From Actinomycetes bacterium (GTDB taxonomy: Bacteria > Actinomycetota > Acidimicrobiia > Acidimicrobiales > RAAP-2): a stretch of DNA of 37,485 nucleotides. Within the stretch, counting starts at the first letter, position 1, and every line of letters starts with the position of its first letter. The stretch covers positions 1 to 37,485 of the forward strand of contig JAKAFH010000013.1 of the NCBI GenBank assembly GCA_021818025.1, given 5' to 3'. Position numbers and translations under genes: made by a program. The notes beneath the pieces were generated by a model that made no database searches, had not been told where the DNA came from, and was given only the letters and a program-made list of their open reading frames with translations. This document shows, piece after piece, positions 6,428 to 14,411 of the stretch.

Positions 6428-8584
6428 GTGCCAATCACCCCTTCGGTTCCCCAGCGACCCTTTGCCATCACCCGCCACGGCGACACCCGCGAGGACCCGT
6501 ACTACTGGCTCATGGATCGCGACAACCCCGAGGTCATTGCGCACCTGCGAGCGGAGAATGACTACCTCGCCTCGTCCTTCGAGCACCTCGCCCCGCTCGA
6601 GGCCACGCTCTTTGACGAGATCAAGCGGCGTATCGAGGAGACCGACATCTCGGTGCCGGTTCGCCGCGGCGCCTGGTGGTACTTCGAGCGAACCCGTGAG
6701 GGCCTGAACTACCCCATCAGCTGTCGCGTCCCGGTCGACGCCAACGATCCCACGCCGCCCGTGGTCGACCCGCTCACCACGTTCGCCGGCGAGCAGGTGA
6801 TCCTCGACGAGAACGACGAGGCCCAGGGCCACGACTTCTTGTCGGTCGGGGTGCTCGACGTGAGCCCCGACGACGCGTGGGTCGCGGTCGGCGTGGACTT
6901 CGAGGGCAACGAGCGACACCACGTCACGGTTCGCCCACTCACCGGCGCCGCCCCCCTCGCCGACTCCCTCGAGGACGTCTATTACGGCTTCGCCTGGTCG
7001 AGTACCAGCGACTACTTCTTCTACACCCGCGTCGACGACGCCATGCGACCGTGGCAGGTCTGGCGCCACCGGCTCGGCACTGATGCGGTCGAGGACTCGC
7101 TCATCTACCAAGAGGACGACGCGCAGTTCACGGTCTCGGTCGGTCGCTCGCGCGACGACGAGGTGATCGTGCTCTCGATCGCATCCTCCACGACGACCGA
7201 GGTCCGCTACCTCGCGGCCGACCGCCCGACCGACCCCCTGCTCGTCCTCGAGGAGCGACGGACGGGCATCGAGTACGGCGTCGAGCACCTCGTGGCCGCC
7301 GACGGCACGCACTGGTGGCTGAAGATCACCAACGAGGACGCGACCGACTTCCGCCTGCTGGGACGACCCGTCGCCGACGCCGCGTGGCGCGAGCTAATCG
7401 CGCACCGACCCGGTATTCGGATCGACGGCGTCGACGCCTTTACCAGGTGCCTGGCCATCAGCGAGCGCGAGGATGGCTGCGCGACGGTGCGCATCGTCCC
7501 CCTCGACGGCGCTGACTCGCTCAGCGAGGGGCTCATCGAACGATCCTGGCTGGTCGACGGGGTCGATCGGCCGAGCACGGTCTCGCTCGGGGTCAACCCG
7601 ACGTACGACTCGGACTCGCTGCGCGTGGCGATCACCTCGATGGTCACGCCCGTCTTCGTCGCCGACGTCGACCTCGCCACCCACGAGTTGCTCGTGCGCA
7701 AGCGCCAAATCGTCCGGGGCGGCTACGACCGCGACGCCTACGTCACCGGCCGCCACTGGGTCGAGGCCAGCGACGGCCAGCGCATCCCCGTCTCGATCGT
7801 CGCGCGCCGCGACGTCGTGCGCCAGCACGACGATGGCTCCATCAGCCCGGTCGGTCCGGCGCCCATGCTGCTCTACGGGTACGGCAGCTACGAGATCTCC
7901 ATCGACCCGGGCTTCTCGTCCATCCGGCTCTCGCTGCTCGAGCGCGGCGTCATCTTCGCCATCGCCCACGTGCGCGGTGGCGGGGAGATGGGCCGCTCGT
8001 GGTACGAGATGGGTAAACTGGCCCAGAAGCCGACCACCTTCAGCGACTTCGTCGCCGTGGCGCGCGACCTGGTCGCCGGCGGCTGGACCGAGCCACGGCG
8101 CCTCGCGATCCGTGGCGGCTCCGCCGGGGGCCTGCTCATGGGGGCGGTGATGAACCTCGCGCCCGAGTTGTTCCGATGCGTCGTGGCCGAAGTGCCCTTC
8201 GTGGACGCGTTGACCACGATGCTCGACGCGTCGCTCCCGCTCACGGTCGGCGAGTGGGAGGAGTGGGGCGATCCCGACGCGAGCGCGACGACGTACCGGA
8301 CCATGAAGTCATACTCGCCCTACGACAACGTCCGGGCGACCAATGACGATGGGAGCGCGAGGGTCTACCCCCACCTCTTCGCGGCCGGCGGACTCAACGA
8401 CTCGCGGGTCGGGTTCTGGGAGCCGGCGAAGTGGGTGTTGCGGCTGCGTGACGCCAACCCCGACAACGTCGCCTATCTCAAGACCGAGCTGGGCGCGGGC
8501 CACGGTGGACCGTCCGGCCGCTACGACTCCTGGCACGACGAGGCCCAGATCCTCGCCTTCGTCATCAGCGAGATCGACGCTTGA
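6428..8584 (+). CDS. S9A prolyl oligopeptidase / oligopeptidase B-like serine peptidase
   Basis: A 718-aa cytoplasmic serine peptidase that cleaves short peptides. The C-terminal alpha/beta-hydrolase domain shows the nucleophile Ser565 in GGSAGGLLMG, the acid Asp658 in LNDSRVGFWEP and His692 in GAGHGGPSG. The N-terminal two thirds would form the beta-propeller that restricts access to peptides. GGSAGGLLMGAV and NDSRVGFWEPAKW resemble oligopeptidase B (PtrB), which cuts after Lys/Arg, more than proline-specific members. No signal peptide is present. GTG 6428 is the first plausible start, with AGAGTGGG upstream. It is divergent from sufB and ends 1 bp from the convergent small membrane-protein gene. 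Peptidase family is firm; the specificity is tentative. Confidence 0.9.
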   Translation: MPITPSVPQRPFAITRHGDTREDPYYWLMDRDNPEVIAHLRAENDYLASSFEHLAPLEATLFDEIKRRIEETDISVPVRRGAWWYFERTREGLNYPISCRVPVDANDPTPPVVDPLTTFAGEQVILDENDEAQGHDFLSVGVLDVSPDDAWVAVGVDFEGNERHHVTVRPLTGAAPLADSLEDVYYGFAWSSTSDYFFYTRVDDAMRPWQVWRHRLGTDAVEDSLIYQEDDAQFTVSVGRSRDDEVIVLSIASSTTTEVRYLAADRPTDPLLVLEERRTGIEYGVEHLVAADGTHWWLKITNEDATDFRLLGRPVADAAWRELIAHRPGIRIDGVDAFTRCLAISEREDGCATVRIVPLDGADSLSEGLIERSWLVDGVDRPSTVSLGVNPTYDSDSLRVAITSMVTPVFVADVDLATHELLVRKRQIVRGGYDRDAYVTGRHWVEASDGQRIPVSIVARRDVVRQHDDGSISPVGPAPMLLYGYGSYEISIDPGFSSIRLSLLERGVIFAIAHVRGGGEMGRSWYEMGKLAQKPTTFSDFVAVARDLVAGGWTEPRRLAIRGGSAGGLLMGAVMNLAPELFRCVVAEVPFVDALTTMLDASLPLTVGEWEEWGDPDASATTYRTMKSYSPYDNVRATNDDGSARVYPHLFAAGGLNDSRVGFWEPAKWVLRLRDANPDNVAYLKTELGAGHGGPSGRYDSWHDEAQILAFVISEIDA

Positions 8585-8585
8585 G

Positions 8586-9125
8586 TCACCCGCGGTCCAA
8601 GCGCGTCACCGTGAGCGAGCCCGGCGTGATCGACCACGGCGGGCTGGCCAGTGCCGCGTGGGTCACCGGCGCGCCCGACTGCGACGGCGTCTTTGACCAC
8701 GGGTGACGCACCACCAGCAGCGCGCCGACGATCAGCGCGACGACGACCAGTGCCACCACGATCAGACGACGACGGTACGCGAAGGGGCTGCGATGGGCCG
8801 AACGGTTCAACGCCCACTGCACGTCGTGGCGGTGGGGTCCGATCGACGCGGGCTCCTCGGGACTGGACAGCTCCGCCTCGCCAAACACGTACTCGTGGGA
8901 CGCCTCGAGGCGCAGTGGGGCCGGCTCGTGGTGCGGTGTCGGCGTCTCGCCGTCAAGGAGTCGGAACCGCTTCGCGGGCTGGTAGGGCGACGGGGGCGGG
9001 CCGAGCAGGGTGCCCGAGGAACTGAGCCGACGCTCGTCGCGACGGTACTTGCGCCAGCGCAACGCGCCCACCGCGATCAGGCTGACGGCGACGAGCGCCA
9101 CCACCACTGCAATCGCCACGGTCAT
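8586..9125 (-). CDS. Small membrane protein with two predicted TM helices, unknown
   Basis: No family recognised. The 179-aa product has a hydrophobic helix at residues 4-22 followed by a basic patch (RWRKYRRDERR). A polar, proline-containing region of about 100 residues comes next, then a second helix at about 123-142 preceded by RRR, and a short tail. By the positive-inside rule, the central region is probably cytoplasmic with both ends outside. ATG 9125 has GGAG 4 bases upstream. It sits 69 bp behind the flavin reductase-like gene on the same strand and may be the end of that operon. Its stop is 1 bp from that of the convergent oligopeptidase. Confidence 0.6.
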   Translation of the reverse strand: MTVAIAVVVALVAVSLIAVGALRWRKYRRDERRLSSSGTLLGPPPSPYQPAKRFRLLDGETPTPHHEPAPLRLEASHEYVFGEAELSSPEEPASIGPHRHDVQWALNRSAHRSPFAYRRRLIVVALVVVALIVGALLVVRHPWSKTPSQSGAPVTHAALASPPWSITPGSLTVTRLDRG

Positions 9126-9194
9126 CGCACTCCGCTTCAGCGTCGCGGCCGGCCACGGTGGCCCACCACGAAAAAGCGTAGTGACTGGACGTCC

Positions 9195-9668
9195 CTAGGC
9201 GAGAGCGCTGAAGCCGGCGCGGTAGAAGACCAGGGGCTCGCCATCGTGGGCCGCCACGTAGTCGGCCCGCACGATCGCCACCTCGTGATCGCCGTGGGCG
9301 CGCACCGCGACGATCGGCCCTTCGACGTGCGCGATCGCGCCAACGAGCAGCGGCGAGCCGGCCGGTCCCGTCGTCCACTCGCCCGTGGCGAATCGGTCCG
9401 CACCCCTCGTGGCGAAACGACGGGCCGCCTCGATCTGGCCCTCAGCCAGGATGTTGATGCCCACGATGCCGTGCGCGCGCACCAGCGGCCACGACCGGCC
9501 GTCGACGGCCGCGGCGAAGGTCACGAGCTGGGGCTCGAGTGAGAGCGAGCCGAAGGTCTGGCAGGTGAAGCCGGCCGGTCCCTCGGGCGTCTGGGCGGTC
9601 ACGACGACGACACCGGTGGCAAAACGGCCCACCGCCTCCTTGAAGTCGCTGATCGAGGGAGTGGTCAC
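9195..9668 (-). CDS. Flavin reductase-like FMN-binding protein
   Basis: A 157-aa protein of the flavin reductase-like / HpaC group, which reduces FMN or FAD with NAD(P)H, often for a partner monooxygenase. Typical features are FATGVVVVTA near the N-terminus, the nucleotide-binding loop GFTCQTFGSLSLEPQLV, FATRGADRF and the C-terminal GDHEVAIVRADY. In other families that GDH segment marks the active site. Start GTG 9668 lies 22 bp behind mutY on the same strand. No two-component monooxygenase is present nearby, so the physiological partner is unknown. Confidence 0.85.
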   Translation of the reverse strand: MTTPSISDFKEAVGRFATGVVVVTAQTPEGPAGFTCQTFGSLSLEPQLVTFAAAVDGRSWPLVRAHGIVGINILAEGQIEAARRFATRGADRFATGEWTTGPAGSPLLVGAIAHVEGPIVAVRAHGDHEVAIVRADYVAAHDGEPLVFYRAGFSALA

Positions 9669-9690
9669 ATCGGGACACTACCGGGGCCGT

Positions 9691-10569
9691 TCACCCGATC
9701 CGTACCCTCGGGTCGCCGACCAGTCGAACGGCGTCGCCGCGATGCTCGACCAGTCCGTCGACGACCAGGGACGCAACCAACCGTTCGACGCGCTCGGGGG
9801 TCTCTGACAACCGAGCCACCACGGCCTCGAGAGGGGCCGGCCCTTGGCGCAACGCGGCGACGATGCGACCGCGCACCTGGCGATCCGAGCCCGCAAATGC
9901 GCTCTGTCGCACCGAGACGGCAGCGCTGCGCGAGGCGGGATCCACGCCGCCCTCGGTTCGCCAGCGGCATCGTCGGGCCACCGGGCACGTCTCGCAGCGT
10001 GGCGTAGCCGTGCAGAACTGGGCGCCGAGGTCGAGCATCGCCTGGTTGTGCGCGGCGCTGTTGGTGCCGCGCGCGAGATCGTCGGCCAACCCTTGGGCTT
10101 CGGCGCGCCCGAGCGGGCGATTGGCGATCGCGCGCGCAAGGATCCGCCCGACGTTGGTGTCGAGCACGCCCACCGGCGCACCGAAGGCGAACGACGCGAC
10201 GGCGTTCGCGCTGTAGTGCCCGACCCCAGGAAGCTGGCGCAACGCCGCGGGCTCGCGCGGCACGAGCCCGTCGAACTCGTCCACGATGGCGCGCGCCGCG
10301 TCCTGGAGGTACCCCGCACGCCGGTTGTACCCGAGCCCAGCCCACAACTCGATGACCGTCGACCGCGGCACCTTCGCGCACGCGTCAGGCGTGGGCAGGG
10401 TCTCGAGGAATCGGCGCCAGGGTTCGACGACGCGCCCGGCCTGGGTCTGCTGGAGCATGACCTCGCTCACGAGCACGGCCCACGGATCGCCACAGCCGAT
10501 CCAGGGCAGGTCGCGGGCGATCGACGGCGCGCACGCCCGTAGCGAGCGCGTAAAGGGGTGCGCCGTCAG
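9691..10569 (-). CDS. mutY: A/G-specific adenine glycosylase MutY (possible CTG start)
   Basis: MutY removes adenine mispaired with 8-oxoguanine. With a start at CTG 10569 the product is 292 aa. It shows RDLPW (19-23), SEVMLQQTQ with catalytic E36, the helix-hairpin-helix LPGVGHYS (113-120), catalytic D137 in VLDTNVGR and four cluster cysteines C186, C192, C195, C201. The tail (about 225-290) looks like a small winged helix, as in mycobacterial MutY, and has no NUDIX-like 8-oxoG domain. No ATG, GTG or TTG occurs between the MaoC stop and the conserved RDLPW region; CTG overlaps that stop as CTGA. The first cysteine spacing is 5 where the family norm is 6. Identity is firm and the start is inferred. 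Confidence 0.88.
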   Translation of the reverse strand: MTAHPFTRSLRACAPSIARDLPWIGCGDPWAVLVSEVMLQQTQAGRVVEPWRRFLETLPTPDACAKVPRSTVIELWAGLGYNRRAGYLQDAARAIVDEFDGLVPREPAALRQLPGVGHYSANAVASFAFGAPVGVLDTNVGRILARAIANRPLGRAEAQGLADDLARGTNSAAHNQAMLDLGAQFCTATPRCETCPVARRCRWRTEGGVDPASRSAAVSVRQSAFAGSDRQVRGRIVAALRQGPAPLEAVVARLSETPERVERLVASLVVDGLVEHRGDAVRLVGDPRVRIG

Positions 10570-11078
10570 TCCCAGACCGACTCGCCGTAGGGGCGCTGTC
10601 GCACGGGCGCGAAGTCCCGCTTCCAGACCATGACCTTGCGTCGGAAGTAGCAGACCTCGCGGCCGTCCTGATTGAAGCCCTTGGTCTCGACGCGCACGAT
10701 TCCCCGGTCGGGCTTGGAGGTCGATTCGGTGACGTCCAGCACCCGGGTCTCGGCGTAGATCGTGTCGCCGTGGAACGTCGGGAACCGGTGGATGAGGCTC
10801 TCGACCTCGAGGTTGGCGATGGCCGAACCGGACACGTCGGGCACGCTCATGCCGAGCACCAGCGAATAGACCAGATTGCCCACCACAACGTTGCGACCCT
10901 GGACGCTCTCGTGCTCGGCGAACCACGCGTTGGTGTGCAGCGGGTGGTGGTTCATCGTCATCATGCAGAACAAGTGGTCGTCGGCCTCGGTGATCGTCTT
11001 GCCCGGCCAGTGGCGCAGCACGTCACCAGGCGTGAAGTCCTCGAGGTAGCGGCCAAAGGGTCGATCAAACGTGGTCAT
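10566..11078 (-). CDS. MaoC-like hydratase, probable mesaconyl-CoA hydratase
   Basis: A 170-aa hotdog-fold MaoC-type hydratase. The active-site loop MNHHPLH places Asn43 and His48 where classical R-hydratases have Asp and His. PGKTITEADDHLFC, NVVVGNLVYSLVLGMSVPDVSG, FHGDTIYAET and FRRKVMV closely resemble, from memory, the short MaoC protein of the Streptomyces ethylmalonyl-CoA gene cluster. That enzyme hydrates mesaconyl-CoA to beta-methylmalyl-CoA. The neighbouring dehydrogenase and CitE-like lyase fit the steps before and after. ATG 11078 has AAGGAG about 9 bases upstream. The stop overlaps the proposed mutY start. Hydratase family is firm; substrate is inferred from sequence memory plus context. 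Confidence 0.82.
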   Translation of the reverse strand: MTTFDRPFGRYLEDFTPGDVLRHWPGKTITEADDHLFCMMTMNHHPLHTNAWFAEHESVQGRNVVVGNLVYSLVLGMSVPDVSGSAIANLEVESLIHRFPTFHGDTIYAETRVLDVTESTSKPDRGIVRVETKGFNQDGREVCYFRRKVMVWKRDFAPVRQRPYGESVWD

Positions 11079-11108
11079 GGCACCTATCTCCTTGGCTCGT
11101 GGGAACGA

Positions 11109-11537
11109 CTACTCACTCGGCTGGGGCCGAGTGGTGAACGACGCAGTCGCCCCGGGCAGACTCTCGCCGTCGATCACCATGCGCCAGGTGAATCGCTGGC
11201 CCGGTGCGAGCGGGATGGGCCCGAAGTTCACCGCGATCGGCACGTCCACGGGCGTGCCGTGGGGCACGCCGACGGGCTCGCTCGCTGAGAAGTCGCCGCG
11301 AACCTCGATGCCCTGCATGCCCTCGGGGGTCTCGAACTGGACGAGCCGGCCGTCGGCGTCCTCGAGGAACAGCTCCCAGTGGTGGCTGAGGTCGAACTCG
11401 TGCGCGTCGACGCTGACCTTGACCGCGACCGCCGAGGGAACGGGGTCGGGTCCGGTCACCGACCAGCCGCCGCCGAGGATGTACAACTTCCCGTCGGCCA
11501 CCTGGGCCGAGTCCGCCAAGAGCATCGTTACGTCCAT
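11109..11537 (-). CDS. Conserved hypothetical protein, DUF6941-like
   Basis: A 142-aa soluble protein of unknown function. The N-terminus (MLLADSAQVADGKLYILGGGW) resembles, from memory, a group of actinobacterial proteins labelled DUF6941. The rest is predicted all-beta, with a Pro/Gly-rich end. It has no signal peptide, membrane helix or recognisable catalytic motif. It is 30 bp upstream of the MaoC hydratase on the same strand, so the two are likely co-transcribed. It is divergent from the acyl-CoA dehydrogenase gene with only 57 bp between them. The family label is tentative. Confidence 0.72.
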   Translation of the reverse strand: MDVTMLLADSAQVADGKLYILGGGWSVTGPDPVPSAVAVKVSVDAHEFDLSHHWELFLEDADGRLVQFETPEGMQGIEVRGDFSASEPVGVPHGTPVDVPIAVNFGPIPLAPGQRFTWRMVIDGESLPGATASFTTRPQPSE

Positions 11538-11594
11538 CGGCCCAGCCTAACGTCGCCACTCGACCCGACCTTTTCCACCCGGTAGTTTGCATGT

Positions 11595-13175
11595 ATGTCA
11601 ACGCCCCCCAACCTGGACCAGCTCGCCGACCTGGTGGCAAGCGCACAGGCCGTCGTCGACGGCGCGACGACGCGACTGCGCGACCTCGGCGGTCCCGACC
11701 GTGAGCAGTCGCTCGCCTACGACCTCGCGCACGCGGCGAGCGCCATCGCGACCGCGCGAGCCAACCTCGAGTACGCGGCCTACGGGGAGACCGAGTCACG
11801 ACTCGCCACCGCCTTTCTCGGTCTCGCCCTCAACGACCTCGCCCAGCGCGTGCTGGGACGCGAGGACCGCTGGGGGGTCGCTGGTGACTGGTTCGAGCCC
11901 TTCGGCTCCTTCGTCGCCGAGCAACGCGAGCCCAGTCGTCTCGCCGCGCTCGCCGAGACCCCCGGTGACAGTCACCTCGGCGAGGACTTCGAGATGGTTC
12001 GCGACTACTTCCGGCGCTTCGCCGACGACCAGATTCGTCCCCACGCCGAGCACATCCACCGCACCAACAGCGACATCCCCGAGTCGATCATCGAGGGACT
12101 TCGCGACCTCGGGGGCTTCGGTCTCTCGATCCCGACCGCTTACGGCGGCGACGCGAGCGGCGGCGCCTCGGAGTACGTCGCGATGGTGGTCGCCACCGAG
12201 GAGCTCTCGCGAGCGAGCCTTGGCGTCGGCGGCTCGCTGATCACCCGTCCCGAGATCCTGACGCGGGCCCTGCTCGCCGGCGGCACCGAGGAACAGAAGC
12301 AGCGCTGGCTACCGCACGTGGCCAACGCCTCGGTGCTCGCCGCGATCGCGGTGACCGAACCCGACTACGGCAGTGACGTGGCCAACATCACCACGACCGC
12401 CACCAAGACCGATGGCGGGTGGCTCATCAACGGCACCAAGACCTGGTGCACCTTCGCCGCGCGCGCCGACGTGCTCGTGCTGCTCGCGCGAACCGACCCC
12501 GACCGATCCAAGGCGCACCGGGGCCTCTCGCTCTTCCTCGTCGAGAAGCAACGCGGTGACAGCCACGGTTTCGTGCTTACCCAGGACAGCGGCGGCCGCC
12601 TGGAAGGTCGACCGATCGACACCCTCGGCTATCGGGGCATGCACTCCTACGAGGTCAGCTTCTCGGGCTGGTTCGTGCCCGAGGCGAACCTCGTCGGTGG
12701 CGAAGCCGGGCTCGGCCGCGGCTTCTACTACCAGATGGCGGGTTTCGAGAACGGCCGGATCCAGACGGCCGCGCGCGCCGTGGGCGTCATGCAGGCGGCC
12801 TACGAGGCCGCGTTGGCCTACGCCCGCGAACGGCGCGTCTTTGGCGCACCCATCATCGAGTACGAGCTCACCCGGGCCAAGCTCGGCACGATGGCCACGA
12901 TCATCCAGAGCGCCCGCCAATTCGCCCTCGCGGTCGCCCGCCAGATGGGCGACGGCGGCGGCTCGATGGAAGCCTCAATGGCCAAGGCGTACGTCTGTCG
13001 GGCAGCCGAGTGGGTTACGCGCGAGGCCCTGCAGATCCACGGCGGGATGGGCTACGCCGAGGAGTACCCGGTCAGCCGCTACTTCGTCGACGCGCGGGTC
13101 CTGTCAATCTTCGAGGGAGCCGACGAGACGCTCTGTCTCAAGGTCGTCGCGCGACGATTGCTCGACCGGGACTGA
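11595..13175 (+). CDS. N-terminally extended acyl-CoA dehydrogenase, probable (2S)-methylsuccinyl-CoA dehydrogenase
   Basis: A 526-aa FAD-dependent acyl-CoA dehydrogenase with about 130 extra N-terminal residues before the usual fold. TEPDYGSD and KTWCTFAARADV mark the flavin/substrate region, and the catalytic Glu is in SIFEGADE near the C-terminus. The extra helical domain, LGYRGMHSYEV and RIQTAARAVGV are, from memory, characteristic of methylsuccinyl-CoA dehydrogenase (Mcd). Mcd forms mesaconyl-CoA in the ethylmalonyl-CoA pathway, and the Rhodobacter enzyme is also about 550 aa. The hydratase for its product lies just upstream on the other strand. It ends 1 bp from the convergent nickel/cobalt transporter gene. 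Dehydrogenase call is certain; Mcd is a good inference. Confidence 0.85.
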   Translation: MSTPPNLDQLADLVASAQAVVDGATTRLRDLGGPDREQSLAYDLAHAASAIATARANLEYAAYGETESRLATAFLGLALNDLAQRVLGREDRWGVAGDWFEPFGSFVAEQREPSRLAALAETPGDSHLGEDFEMVRDYFRRFADDQIRPHAEHIHRTNSDIPESIIEGLRDLGGFGLSIPTAYGGDASGGASEYVAMVVATEELSRASLGVGGSLITRPEILTRALLAGGTEEQKQRWLPHVANASVLAAIAVTEPDYGSDVANITTTATKTDGGWLINGTKTWCTFAARADVLVLLARTDPDRSKAHRGLSLFLVEKQRGDSHGFVLTQDSGGRLEGRPIDTLGYRGMHSYEVSFSGWFVPEANLVGGEAGLGRGFYYQMAGFENGRIQTAARAVGVMQAAYEAALAYARERRVFGAPIIEYELTRAKLGTMATIIQSARQFALAVARQMGDGGGSMEASMAKAYVCRAAEWVTREALQIHGGMGYAEEYPVSRYFVDARVLSIFEGADETLCLKVVARRLLDRD

Positions 13176-13176
13176 C

Positions 13177-14373
13177 CTAGTCGTCGATCGTGAAGGGCTG
13201 GTGCACGGCCCCGAGCGTGATGCCCGCCGAGTGCAGGTTGACCTTCTCGCCGCGTGCGCGCTGGGCGTGCATGGCCGCTCGCTCCCAGCGCTCCTCGACG
13301 CGCCCGTAGCGCCAGAACCCGAGGGCGCCGAGCCAAATGACGACGAAGAGGCCGACGATCGTGAAGCCGGCCTGGTTGATGTTGAAGGACGCGGCGAAGG
13401 ACCAGAAACCACCGGTGAGCTTCAACTCACCCACCAAGACCTGGGCTAACTCCAGGGTGCCGATGTAGAGCGCCACGAACACGCTGAGTCCCGTGATCGT
13501 GATGTTGTAGTACACCTTGCGCACCGGCTTGGAGAACGCCCAGCCGTACGCGAAGTTCATGAACGAGCCGTCGATCGTGTCGAGCAGGCTCATGCCGGCG
13601 GCGAAGAGGATGGGCAGTGACAGGATCGCCCACAGCGGCAGCCCCGCGGCGACCGAGGTTCCCGCGAGGACGAGGAACGCCACTTCGGTGGCCGTGTCAA
13701 AGCCCAGGCCGAAGAGCACGCCGAGCGGGTACATCTTCCACGGCGCGTCGATGGACCGCGCGAGCGGGCCGAAGAAGCGCATCATGAAGCCCCGCGCGTT
13801 GAGGTGCTTCTCCAGCTCGGAGTCGTCGAACCGGCCCTGGCGCATCGCGATGAAGAGCCGAACGATGCTCACGAGGATGATGAGGTTCAAGATCGCGATG
13901 AGGTACAAGAAGCTGCCCGAGACGACCGTGCCGATCAGTCCGCCGTAGTGGTGCAACGGCGAGTGGGTGTTGCGGACCTGCGAGCCCAGCGCGCGCGCGC
14001 CCAAGCCAAGCAGCACTGTGAGTGCGAAGACCACCGACGAATGGCCGAGGGAGAAGAAGAAACCAACCGAGAGTGGTCGCTTGCCGTCGGCCATGAACTT
14101 GCGCGTCGTGTTGTCGATGGCGGCGATATGGTCCGCGTCAAAGGCGTGACGCATACCCAGGGTGTAGGCGAGGACGCCCGTGCCGACGCCGAGTGTCTTG
14201 CCCGAGTCGATCCCGAAGTGCCGCGTCGCGGCCACCAGCAACAGCGCGAAGCCCACGACGTGCAAGAGCGCGACGACGCCGAACATCGACGCCATGCGAC
14301 GGCGCTCGAGTGGCGAGAACGACGCGCGCACTCGCCCCAGACGAGTGCCTTCAATGGTGGGCGCGGTCGACAC
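13177..14373 (-). CDS. NiCoT family nickel/cobalt transporter
   Basis: A 398-aa membrane permease for Ni2+ and/or Co2+ uptake with about eight hydrophobic helices. The NiCoT signature H-x4-D-H is seen as H76 to H82 in RHAFDADH, and the other family motifs SLGHSSVV and GLGFDTATEV are present. Start GTG 14373 follows AAGGTGA. A near-perfect 20-bp palindrome lies 10-29 bases upstream of the start, suggesting metal-dependent regulation. No urease or hydrogenase genes are nearby, whereas the flanking genes fit a cobalamin-dependent pathway, so cobalt is a reasonable guess. Specificity cannot be read from the sequence. Confidence 0.93.
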   Translation of the reverse strand: MSTAPTIEGTRLGRVRASFSPLERRRMASMFGVVALLHVVGFALLLVAATRHFGIDSGKTLGVGTGVLAYTLGMRHAFDADHIAAIDNTTRKFMADGKRPLSVGFFFSLGHSSVVFALTVLLGLGARALGSQVRNTHSPLHHYGGLIGTVVSGSFLYLIAILNLIILVSIVRLFIAMRQGRFDDSELEKHLNARGFMMRFFGPLARSIDAPWKMYPLGVLFGLGFDTATEVAFLVLAGTSVAAGLPLWAILSLPILFAAGMSLLDTIDGSFMNFAYGWAFSKPVRKVYYNITITGLSVFVALYIGTLELAQVLVGELKLTGGFWSFAASFNINQAGFTIVGLFVVIWLGALGFWRYGRVEERWERAAMHAQRARGEKVNLHSAGITLGAVHQPFTIDD

Positions 14374-14382
14374 GCCGTCACC

Positions 14383-14402
14383 TTAGTAGGAAGACCTCCT
14401 AA
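14383..14402. promoter_or_regulatory. 20-bp imperfect palindrome upstream of the NiCoT gene
   Basis: Arms TTAGTAGG and CCTCCTAA (7 of 8 positions complementary) flank a 4-base spacer, 10 bases before the transporter start codon. The right arm reads AGGAGG on the transporter's strand. The position suits an operator that would block transcription or translation. It does not match the NikR (GTATGA-N16-TCATAC) or Nur consensus known to me. The repeat is certain; its role is inferred. Confidence 0.4.
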
Positions 14403-14411
14403 TAAGACCGC

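Noticed and set aside
10570-10926. Upstream extension of the mutY frame through the MaoC gene to 10926
   Set aside because: The added residues have no domain and are the alternate frame of a well-conserved hydratase.
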